Below, in pieces: positions 12,746-22,600 of a DNA stretch of 64,000 bases. How positions within the stretch are numbered: the stretch's first letter is position 1; each line of letters opens with the position of its first letter. The stretch covers positions 248,001-312,000 of the forward strand of contig CAJNOJ010000081.1 in the NCBI GenBank assembly GCA_905250025.1, read 5' to 3'. The DNA comes from Adineta ricciae. Taxonomy: Eukaryota; Rotifera; Eurotatoria; Adinetida; Adinetidae. The notes under the pieces were generated by a model that ran no database searches, was not told the DNA's origin, and worked only from the letters and a program-made list of their open reading frames with translations. A program made the position numbers and the translations under genes.

Positions 12746-13552
12746 TCAGCCAGTTGTTGGTATACGAGCGACTTTACCTTTTTCATTGACGTAAATACAA
12801 ACACGATCATAACGTATATCTTTGGACACTTTCGACCGATCGGTAACAACAAAAACCTCGGCGAGGCCTGAAAACTCACCATCGAATGCTCAAAATCGAA
12901 TGCGTCAAATTCTCTTTACCTGTCTCGTTTTTGATAATATTCACTGCTTTTTCACCGTCCATACCCACTAATTTTGGCCATTCTCGTACCCGATAGTATC
13001 CTCCTACTATATCTTTATCTGCAAGACAAAACAAATAATCTTTAACAATACCAAGACATATTGCATCATACAAATCACGCGTATCACAGGAACATCGATA
13101 AATGTTGTTCGACCGTGTCCTAATAAGCTCACTTCGATTCGCTTTTGGTTAACAAACATAATTTCATCATACATATTGACAATTCGAACATTAATGATAT
13201 GTACATGATGAAGGATAATTCGCTCTGGATTATAAGATATGTTAAAAATGATTGGAAACACCACTGCTGCACGCGTTTGTTCAGCAACTTTGACCGAAAA
13301 GACATCTTTCACCGATATATCATGTAGTTCAACAATCAGTTCACTGTTTGGCTCAATCAAAGTTTGGGGACCGTGCAAATAGAGGACTTGTCCATCTAGA
13401 GTGTAATACCTCGCAGCAGCAGTAGCATCGAACGAAAAATAGCCTATATTTTAGAGTGAGACAATCGTAAAAGAACGTATTGAATGCGTCTGCTTACCAT
13501 GTACATTGAATATTTGGATGATTAGAATAAACAAATCGATAAATTTTGTCAT
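12746..13552 (-). CDS. Second secreted YscW domain + potato inhibitor I domain protein
   Basis: Four exons on the minus strand. It has a signal peptide (MTKFIDLFILIIQIFNVHG), then a diverged YbaY/YscW domain (YYTLDGQVLYLHG, ELIVELHDISVKDV, TTFIDVPVI), then a potato inhibitor I domain (REWPKLVGMDGEKAVNIIK, then VSKDIRYDRVCIYVNEKGK). Introns 1 and 2 sit at the same places and phase as in the paralogue at 8167; intron 3, inside the inhibitor domain (after ETG), is absent from the paralogue. By CI-2 alignment P1 is Lys (VSK-D), not Met, so a trypsin-like target is expected. The second loop arginine (DRVRV in the first copy) is Cys here. Likely extracellular protease inhibitor. Confidence 0.8.
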
Positions 13553-14012
13553 TTTTTGAAAACAAATAAGTCGTTTCACTCCTTTTTCTGTTTGAGCAAA
13601 CGAAATATGAATAGCGCAAGAAGAATTTAGTCTAGTCTATATTCGTTTCTTTTTTTTCTACATATGTCGAGACCTCGATGTTCTGTGTAAACATCCCGAT
13701 GTTCTTTTTCCTTTCTCATTTTTCGTTCACGAGCGACTTTTCCGACGTCGGAGCAGTGCATGTCGACGTCAAAAATTCTTCTTGCGCTCTCTAACCGCCC
13801 ACTGATAATCATATGTCACAACTCTACGAAACGAGAAGATCACGTACGGACAGACAAGAAAACAAGATATTGAACCTCACGTTGAACACGTGAATGCGAG
13901 ATGAATGAACATATGTGAGCAGTAATAAAAATGTTTGACTTGTTATCGTCAATTTATTAAACATTCAAGATTAGAAAAAAGATAGACTATCTTTGTAGGA
14001 CGAAAGCTGAAT
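13553..14012. other. Intergenic between two minus-strand genes
   Basis: Contains T/C-rich and A-rich stretches and the likely promoter of the inhibitor gene just above 13552. An open frame at 13627-13812 is short and basic, with no recognisable domain. Confidence 0.4.
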
Positions 14013-14201
14013 TTATTGTTTCGTTTGGGTTTGTTGCTGTTGTTGCTCGAGCTGTCGTTTCAATGCATCCAATTGTTGGGCTTCTTGAGCGTGAAAATAA
14101 GCATTTTCAGCAGCTCGACCTCGTTCGCTGAATGCACCACCTGCTTGTCCAATCGAACCAGCTTGTGCACCCAAATTGAAATTGTGATCGTTTGACGACA
14201 T
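14013..14201 (-). CDS. ATPase inhibitor IF1-like protein without transit peptide
   Basis: 62 residues, single coding exon. The core GSIGQAGGAFSERGRAAENA matches the IF1/IATP inhibitory region (human [20 protein letters not shown]) and is followed by AYFHAQEAQQLDALKRQLEQ, then a Q-rich tail, instead of the long coiled coil. IF1 blocks reverse ATP hydrolysis by mitochondrial F1-ATPase. Here the ATG is only nine residues before the core, and there is an in-frame TGA seven nt before it, so no N-terminal mitochondrial presequence is encoded. An acceptor-like TTTTTAG lies 21 nt upstream of the ATG. C. elegans MAI-1 is a known case of an IF1 without presequence. Identity is firm; location is inferred. 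Confidence 0.85.
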   Translation of the reverse strand: MSSNDHNFNLGAQAGSIGQAGGAFSERGRAAENAYFHAQEAQQLDALKRQLEQQQQQTQTKQ

Positions 14202-14795
14202 TGTAATTCAAATCAGATAAATCTAAAAACAAGTTCAAATTTAAGTGCAATTAGTTTCCCTTGATTTTATACTACAGATATGACGTTGTTCTTATTCATG
14301 TTTGTTGTTTTTCTCGTGCAATCTTCGTTCGTATTTGTTGGTCCTTTGCGCGTTCTTCCACAACACGTGAGAACGAATGAATCATTAGATCCAATGTATT
14401 ATTAACTATCACATTCAACCAATACTATATTTGAGCAGTAGCTCGAACAATCGAAGGAAATACGAGACCTAAATGTTATTTACACATTCATTCAATTCAA
14501 AAGCAACGAAAGATTTGTCTTTCGAATTCGGAAACTATTTCCACGTACATCATTACTGAGACTTTCACTGACAAAAGTTGAACAGTTTTGATATATCATT
14601 GAAGATAAAATTCCGACTTAGATAACGAAAACTCGATATTCTTGCCATTGTTGTCAAACTGCACTTTTCCTCTACTATAACTGGTAAACCAGAGGGTGGC
14701 GCTCGATAGAAAAAGAAAACGATTGCATCGTTCGTTTCTACCTCATCGAATGAATATTATTCACTACAAGCTCGAGCTCGAACTCCGATTGCAAA
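14202..14795. other. Intergenic, divergent promoter region
   Basis: Between the IF1-like gene (minus) and the CZIB gene (plus). No open frame with support. Both promoters must lie here. Confidence 0.4.
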
Positions 14796-15348
14796 ATGGT
14801 CAAAATCGCCTTGCAACTCAAAGCAACTTTGGACAATGTCACGAATTTCCATATCGAATCTCTCGATGATTTCATCTGGTATTTGAAATTAGATTGTAGC
14901 AAATGTCATACACAATCAGAGAAATATCATGATATCTCCCTAAAAGAATCATCCAGTATTGCTGGAAGTCGTGGCGAAGCGAATTTCATCATGAAATGTA
15001 AATTTTGTTCTCAAGAAGGAAATATCAATATCGAACCTGTCAAACCGGCTGCCGATTACACAAGTGAAGATTCCGATGACCATGCATTTAAAACAATTGT
15101 CATATTTGATTGCCGTGGCATCGAACCCATTGATTGGCAACCGGGTAGGAAAAAGAAGATAATTTCGTGCTTTTCTATTGGATTTTACTTGTGTAGGTGA
15201 AGGATGGGCATGTCAAGGTGCGGAATCCAATACGAAATTCAGTGCAATTGACCTGTCAGAAAATAAGGAATGGATGGATTATGACGAAAAAGCCAAACAA
15301 GCTGTCGCTATTAACGAGATCGAATTCAAATTTGTTAAAGTTAAATAA
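14796..15348 (+). CDS. CZIB: CXXC motif zinc-binding protein (C1orf123/UPF0587 family)
   Basis: Two exons, 14796-15144 and 15197-15348, joined over a 52 nt phase-1 intron (GTAGGAAA..GTGTAG). The product is about 166 residues, close to the human length. The match starts at residue 1 (MVKIALQLKATLDNVTN against human MGKIALQLKATLENITN). The two CXXC zinc ligand pairs are present (CSKC and CKFC), as are the family segments FDCRGIEPIDWQP and the C-terminal DYDEKAKQAVAINEIEFKFV. This small cytosolic protein binds zinc; its cellular role is poorly known. A poly(A)-like AATAAA follows the stop. Confidence 0.95.
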
Positions 15349-15582
15349 AAACAGAATGCGTACAGTTTTCTTTTTAAATAAAGATGATTGATCAAAGCAG
15401 ATGATTTGACCTGCTGTCCGTCCATCTTGAACTAATAGACAGATACGAGAAGAAAAAAATCGACTATCATGTATTGTTTCTTCCCTTCTTTCTTTTTGCA
15501 CATATACCTGCTCGTCAATTGGCTTTTCCCCTCTTCATTGTTACGGGACATAAGTTCAATATTGAATTCAAAGCAGAAGCCT

Positions 15583-15795
15583 ATGTCAATGTCATCCGAT
15601 AGTCAATCAACACCCTCGAACACGACAAGTACTTATGAGTCATCCTTAGACCAATTACGTTCATTATTGCCCAATTCCGATGCGAAAGGAATGTCAGATT
15701 ATGATGTCGTTCGATCAGCAACTGATTATATTCAAACATTGATGAAAGATACTGGCGTAGCAGACTCGAACACAACGGAAAGCAAAACATGGTGA
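15583..15795 (+). CDS. Small helix-loop-helix protein, Id-like
   Basis: 70 residues from the ATG at 15583; the open frame runs further up but that part is hydrophobic and looks like untranslated sequence. The centre reads LDQLRSLLPNSDAKGMSDYDVVRSATDYIQTLMKD, which has the helix 1-loop-helix 2 pattern of Id proteins (human LKELVPTLPQ..KVSKVEILQHVIDYI). There is no basic region before helix 1. Id proteins pair with bHLH factors and stop them binding DNA. The assignment rests on one weak-to-moderate motif match. Confidence 0.55.
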   Translation: MSMSSDSQSTPSNTTSTYESSLDQLRSLLPNSDAKGMSDYDVVRSATDYIQTLMKDTGVADSNTTESKTW

Positions 15796-16187
15796 ATCGT
15801 TTTTCTGATTTTTTTTTGTTATCAATCACATATATATATAGATGTTTGTTTTTCTGTGTATAATAAAATGCAGCAACAATGATACACGGCTAATGTAAAA
15901 ATGATAAAACTAGTATCAATACAATAAAAGACGAGAAGATAATCTACTAAACAATACATGATAGAGAAAAAAATACGAATAAAACTAAAAGATAATGTAC
16001 GTATACACAAAACATACTCACATAGAACATGCAATATCGTAAACAGAAGTACAAGAAGAACTTTTACGTGCTTCTTGCGAGCGGAATTCGAATTCAATGA
16101 AAAAGATGAAAACATGTAATCATGTTCGATTCCTTCTCAAAATGGTAAATTTCGAGAAGAATGTGTTTTCTTTTTCAGCTTCTAATC
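15796..16187. other. Intergenic between convergent genes
   Basis: Holds the 3' UTRs of the HLH and MAP kinase genes, with AATAAA-like signals (for example near 15861 and 15924). Nothing else seen. Confidence 0.4.
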
Positions 16188-17651
16188 TTAATAACAATCC
16201 ATCTTCTCTGCGTTCATATTGGCCGCCATTGTTGCTTGTTCATTGAGTATCAGTGCTTTCTCGTGAAGTTGATGATGAACAAGTTGAACTTTGTGGAAGA
16301 GCATTGCGCGAATGTCGGTTAATTGATATGGACTCAGATCGAGTTGAAAAGCTTCTTCCGATGATGGTTCACCGCCTGCATCCTTTCGATAATTATTAAA
16401 CAACGAACTGTGAAGAGCATCTTCAGCTGTCAAGCGTTTTTGCGGATCCATCAATAGCAATCGATCAAGTAAGTAAAATGCTGTCTCATCAAGATTCGGT
16501 ACAATAGATTCCGATGGAATAAATGGTTTTGGATGATAATTTGGACATTGAGATAGAATTCGACGCAGAACATTCAGAGATTTGTCTGATATTGTTGGAT
16601 ACGCAGTTTTATGTTCATGAGCGAGAAAACCGAATGCACCACACCGACGTTCGACTACGAGACGTAATTGATCTAGATAATGACGTCCGGGAAATAGTGG
16701 TTGGCCGAAAATAAGTTCACCGAGAATGCAACCTACTGACCACATGTCCATAGATGATGTATAATTTCCATCACAGAGCATTAATTCCGGTGCGCGATAC
16801 CATCGGGTACATACTAAAACAGGTTCCCATTAAAGTTCCAGCATCTCATATGAAAATGTGTCACGAACCATAACCAGTCATCGGCGTATTTGCTACTTCT
16901 TCAGGTACACGAGCAAGACCGAAATCTCCTATGCGTAAATGACCATCAAGATCCACGAAAATGTTGCTAGGTTTCAGATCTCGGTGTACTACAAACAGAA
17001 GACAATCAGAGGAAAACCGTCTCTTCTTCTACTTACACACTTTTGCTGAATGAATAAATTTCAAAGCTCGTAATAATTGATACAGAAAATGCGGAATATG
17101 ACTACTAGTGATAATACGCTTATCCGCAGATCGTTGATTATTCATTTTAATTAGATGATGAAGGTCTAAATGCATTAAATTAGTGACAAGATAGATTTCG
17201 CGCATTTGATCAACCGTAGTCGCAGATGTATAACAATCTAATAATTGAACAATGTTATCATGTTTGAGTGGTGTTAAGATACAAATTTCACGTAGAGAAC
17301 GCGAATATAACAATTTCGCTTCCATAGCATTCATTGAAGGTAATTTAATCTTTTTTATTGCGACTTTACGTTGAAGTAGAGCATCGTATGCAGATACCAC
17401 TTGACCGTATGCTCCAGAGCCGATCGTTTTAGGCGATGAATAACGTGAACCAAGATGAAAAACATGCCCATCAACAGTAGTATTTGTATTTAATGATGGC
17501 AATAATGCTGGATGACGACGACGTGAAACATCGCGACAAGGATCATCACACAGAGAGGAATCTAGATTAAGACAAACAGATGTTTAGAAAATCTCTAGCT
17601 AGGTAAGAACCGAATCGCGTATGCCTACTTACAATTCGTGTCACGAGGCAT
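16188..17651 (-). CDS. MAP kinase with TGY activation loop (p38-like)
   Basis: Four exons on the minus strand, from ATG at 17651; the first exon is only about 19 nt (MPRDTN). Kinase landmarks in order: GSGAYGQVV glycine loop, VAIKKIKL with the catalytic Lys, [12 protein letters not shown] spanning an exon junction, GDFGLARV, activation loop [27 protein letters not shown], and [14 protein letters not shown]-x-Y is TGY, as in p38 kinases. Other features (GDFGLAR, the alpha-C region [12 protein letters not shown]) look more like ERK-type kinases, so the orthology is not settled. About 40 residues precede the domain and about 60 follow it. Likely a stress or growth signalling kinase in cytosol and nucleus. 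Confidence 0.85.
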
Positions 17652-18046
17652 GTGTTCGATCGACAGTGAATAGATTCATGCGAGCGAAGTCTATTTATAC
17701 ATATGATATAATGACAATAATGATGATATGGTATAGAATGGATAGAGATATAGAGAGAACTTTTTTTGTTTGATACCTTGATCTAGGGTATAGAAGTTCA
17801 TCATACAATCGACTCGCTCGATCTAATGGAAAGAACGAATGAAGTAAACAAATACACAATATCAGCGAATATAGATCGTATGTCTCGTAATTTCTACTTA
17901 TATACGATGGACAACGAATGAATTAGAAGTGAGTGATCATTCTTTGTCTACAGATATCTAAATACATATTTACAAGCAAGTGCATAAATAGATTTATGTT
18001 ATCAATGAATCATCTTTTATTTATGAGATGTGTCTTTTTTATTCTT
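17652..18046. other. Intergenic
   Basis: Upstream of the MAP kinase and downstream of AS3MT, both on the minus strand. AT-rich, no recognised feature. Confidence 0.4.
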
Positions 18047-19450
18047 CTAACAGGTTTCTGAACGACAACAACAGCTCGATGATGATGCATCTGCTTGTAT
18101 CGACGAGTGATTTGATTGCGTTGCTTTCTGTCAAGAGAAAATATAGTAGGTGAATTTCCGTTAGATGACTTCGTACTTTCTCATCGGTGACAGAGTCAAA
18201 TCGGAAATGTTCATTGTATCGAGAAATACGGAGCATCCGAACAAGTTCAGCATTCAAGTATTGTCCTTGATCACCAAACTAAATGAACTTATAATAAAAC
18301 GCGAGCATCTCGTTTTCTGTACTTTGAATGTGATGGACTCAGTCAGTTGAAATGCATCTTCATAATGGACCATTGGCGTTTCGTAGGTTACCAGAGCGTC
18401 CGATGTTGAGTTTTCAATTGATTTGTCTTTAAATAACCGGTACGTACGTGATGTAAACTTGATATCACCTTGCCGAAAATACACGTAAGAATAAAAATGA
18501 AATTAGATGAATCTTACCAATTAGTTTTTGTAATTCCGTATTGTTGATACAAATAGGTTGCTGAGCGACTAATAGAGGCCGTGTAAAACCCATATTCAGT
18601 GCATCTGTAATCAAATCATTTTCGCACATTGCTCCACTAAGACATTCACCCCAAAGAATCTTATCTTGTCGTAGTACATCGGGAATCGGTCGATCAGCGT
18701 AGACATCGCTGAAATAAAATTCACCACCAGGCTATAAATGGATACAAGTGTTCTGTACAAGATTTCACAACTGCTAGATATGTAGTTTTACTTTTAATAT
18801 CTCGTACACCTGTTGCAAAACTTTCTTCTTATCGGGACTAAGATTGACAACACAATTGGATCTAAATCCGGGTAATGAGAGCGTAGATCAAATTAGTTCA
18901 ATGATACATACACAACAACATCGAAAGTATCCGTTTTCAACTTGGTATCATCGATCAGTTGTTCAATTCGACCTTGACGAAACTCAACATTTGGTGTAGT
19001 CATACCAAATACTTGCGTGTGATAATCAATGAAGCGATTCGCTGTTTCCAACTAAATATCGAAATTTACGCGAAAACATTCCACTAAAATATCAATTCAC
19101 TTGTTCTTTGGTCATATCAACACCAATGACATAGCCTTGTTCACCAACAAGACTCGATAGGATATAAACATCACGACCAGCTCCCGAGCCAAGATCTAAC
19201 ACTCGACATCCTTCCAATTTCGGCGGAAAAACTAAGCCGCATCCGTAATATCTGCGTCAAATCAAGACAGACATTGTCAATAGTCGAGATATTTCACATA
19301 CTTCATTTTGACTTCTTCATGGATCTTCTCAAGAATCGTACTGATAAACTTTGGCACACGTGCTTTTGAACAACAGGCATCAGTTTTCAAGTCGGCCGAA
19401 GTTTTCAATTGTCGTCCGTAATAATCTTGTACATTCTCATGGATACTCAT
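18047..19450 (-). CDS. AS3MT: Arsenite methyltransferase
   Basis: SAM-dependent enzyme that methylates As(III). Seven or eight exons with ~50 nt introns, from ATGAGTATCC at 19450 to a TAG at 18047. In order: VQDYYGRQLKTSADLKTDACC (human VQEYYGQVLKSTEDLQTNAC), YYGCGLVFPPKLEGC, SAM motif I VLDLGSGAGRDVYI, GVDMTKEQ, VVVSNCVVNLSPDKKKVL, PGGEFYFSDVYADRP, LWGECLSGAM. The four cysteines used for arsenic/thiol chemistry in this family are all present (DACC, YGCG, SNCV, GECL). The tail is Cys-rich (SSCCCRSETC), as in vertebrate AS3MT. It lies head to head with the SRCAP gene, 225 nt apart. Confidence 0.93.
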
Positions 19451-19675
19451 GATATTCAATTGACTTTATCTGCACTGACGTCGTGTAATCACATAAGTGC
19501 AAATCAACAGGTGTCGCTCTTAGCCTATCCATTGTCCTCCTTTTCCATTCATCTAAACCAATCCCATTGCAAACATTGTATAGAGGAGGTTTTTGATGTC
19601 ATTTTCTCAATGGTAAAAGCGAAGCATGTTTTGTACGCATTCAGCTACGTGTTCTAGTTTGAGATTATTTTCTAG
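19451..19675. promoter_or_regulatory. Short bidirectional promoter (AS3MT / SRCAP)
   Basis: Only 225 nt separate two divergent start codons, so one region must drive both genes. The SRCAP ATG is directly preceded by ATTATTTTCTAG, an acceptor-like site suited to spliced-leader trans-splicing or a 5' UTR intron. No TATA box is obvious. Confidence 0.5.
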
Positions 19676-22600
19676 ATGACTTCCGCGGTGAATAGCACCG
19701 CTATGAACGATGATGGTATAACATCTAGTCCATCAAAACGACGTCGTTCATCGATCGTATCATCGACAGTTGAAACTTTAACTGAACAATCGCCGTCGAA
19801 ACGCGTTCGTTCATCATCTCCCACACCAAATCTTCAAACGATATTTTCGTGTGTGAATGACATTGTTCAAACACATCGAAATCTTGTCCGAGAATATATT
19901 GACTTGCACATGCGTGATCGAACTGATCTCTCAGCCGATGAACAACGTTTTATCAAAGGTGAAGAAGATCTGATTGAAAAAGTCGAGAAAAACCTTCAAG
20001 AAATCAATACATCATTCATTTTGAAAGATCTTCCAAACAAAATCCCCATTAATCGTGTTAAACATGAAAGTGAAGTCTTGAAACGCGTCAATGAACTCAA
20101 ATCCAAAGGCCATTGGTCGAATCAACGTCTCGTGAAATTTATCGAGCCGAAGAAACGCAAGACACATTGGGATTATCTACTGGACGAAATGCGCTGGTTA
20201 GCAGAAGATTTCGCTCATGAAAAACGTTGGAAACAAATGATGGCTAAAAAACTCTCCCTAGCGGTCTTGAAATACTTCCGAGAGAAGAATCAAGCGGAAA
20301 GTCAGCAACAACGTGATGAACTTAAACGTCTACGAAGACAAGCGTTGTTCGTTTGCAAAGAGGTAATGAACTTTTGGAAGAATATGCACAAAATCGCGGA
20401 ATATAAAGAAACTACGCGTATACAAGAATTGAAGAAACATCAGCTGGACTTACATTTGAATTTTATCGTCGATCAAACTGAACAATATTCCGATTGGCTG
20501 GTGAAATCTTTGAAAAGTGAATCCAATGAAGACGATGATGATAAAGACTTCAATGTGACGGAAGATATGAATGATGACGACAATGAAGAAACTATTGAAC
20601 GAGAAGAAGAAGAGGAACAGGATGAATATGCTGCTAATGAATTAAAAGAATTAGAAGCTGATCGAGAGGAATCCATAGATGCTCTGCTAAAACGGTACTA
20701 TGGAATTGATTTGTCGAATTCATCAAGCGAAAAAGAAAACAACGTTCCGAACGAAACCAAAACCGACGAATCAATCGAAAAAGACGAAGAAGAAGAAGAG
20801 GAGGAGGAAGAAGAGGAAGAGGAGAAGAAGGCGGACAAACAAGAACCAAGCAAAGATCCGACAGAAAACAAGGAAATGAACGATTTAGCAAGTACAGCTC
20901 AAGCATTACAGCCAACTGGATTCACATTGAATACAACGGAAGTCAAAACACCGGTGCCGTTCCTATTAAAGCATTCATTGAGAGAATATCAACACGTCGG
21001 TCTCGACTGGCTAGTCACATTATATGACAACAAGTTAAATTGTATCTTAGCCGATGAAATGGGTTTAGGTAAAACAATTCAAACCATTGCTTTGCTCGCT
21101 CATCTAGCATGCGAGAAAGGCGTCTGGGGTCCACATTTGATCGTTGTTCCGACGAGTGTGATGCTCAATTGGGAATTAGAATTCAAGAAATGGTGTCCGT
21201 CGTTCAAAATTCTTACCTATTACGGTTCAGTTAAAGAACGGCAAATGAAACGGCAGGGTTGGACAAAAGTCAATGCCTTTCATGTGTGTATAACGTCTTA
21301 TAAACTCGTTCTACAAGATGCAAAAGCATTCCGTCGTAAGAAATGGAAATATTTAATCCTAGACGAAGCTCAAAATATAAAAAATTTCAAGTCACAGCGT
21401 TGGCAAACTCTACTCAACTTTCATTCACATCGTCGTTTGTTATTAACCGGTACTCCTCTACAAAACTCTCTGATGGAATTATGGTCCTTGATGCATTTCC
21501 TTATGCCAAATCTATTCGCTTCGCATCATGAATTTCGTGAATGGTTTTCAAATCCGTTAACTGAAATGATCGAACAAGGTCAAACCAATGCGAATGATCT
21601 ACTTATCAAACGTTTGCACAAAGTTTTACGACCTTTCATTCTACGTCGTTTAAAAGTCGATGTCGAAAAGCAAATGCCGAAGAAGCATGAACATGTTATC
21701 ATGTGTCATCTCTCGAAACGACAACGGCAGCTCTACGATGATTTTATTCAATGTAAATCGACGCGTGATGTCATCCAACAAGGACATTATATGTCTGTGA
21801 TCAATATCTTAATGCAATTGAGAAAAGTTTGTAATCATCCAGATCTATTCGAGTCCCGGCCTATTATTTCACCACTTACTATACAACGAAAGCTGATTAC
21901 TTGTGAAATACCGAAATTGATCGAAAAGATTCAACTGAAAAATCCTTGTTTAGACTTTGATTTACCACCTAACGATACATTCCTTTGCTTTCGAATTAAA
22001 TTTACCCTACAAGCCACTCGAGATATGATTTTTGACTGTATTAATTCTATTGATGACACTCAACGACAGATTATTCAATTAACAGCAGATATTATTGAAA
22101 GATACAGAAATAGCTCAATATGGCATCAAGCCAATACATCACTAAGAAGTAAGAACAACTCAAGTTTACTTTTGGTTCTCATTACAGATTTCGTTTTAGA
22201 TACTCGCAATCGGCAATCAACGAAATTAAGCACATCTCTTGACTTCACTGATGATGAATATCAGCCTGATAATATCTATGTAAGCTTATTCGACGGAAAA
22301 TGTTCTTTTGCATAATCAAAATTCTATTCTAGTACGAAATTTGTAAACAACGTCAACGGGAACGCTTATCTCGTTATGATTTATTCTGTCGTTTGAACTC
22401 CGACCGATGTCAGTCACGTCCATTGTATGGCTCGGATGTGTTAACTCAAGTACAACTAGCCATGTCGCCTTGCAATCGTCTAAGACGAACGACTTTCAGC
22501 GGTTATGCAGCTTGCCATGATATTTTCAAAGAGCTAACTACTGTAAAAGATTATTTTTCTACGACGCACACACTTCGGCAATTGATTCGATCGCATAAAC

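Noticed and set aside
20473-20915. Ser- and Leu-rich antisense frames in the SRCAP gene
   Set aside because: They mirror the acidic E/D repeats on the plus strand; composition explains them.
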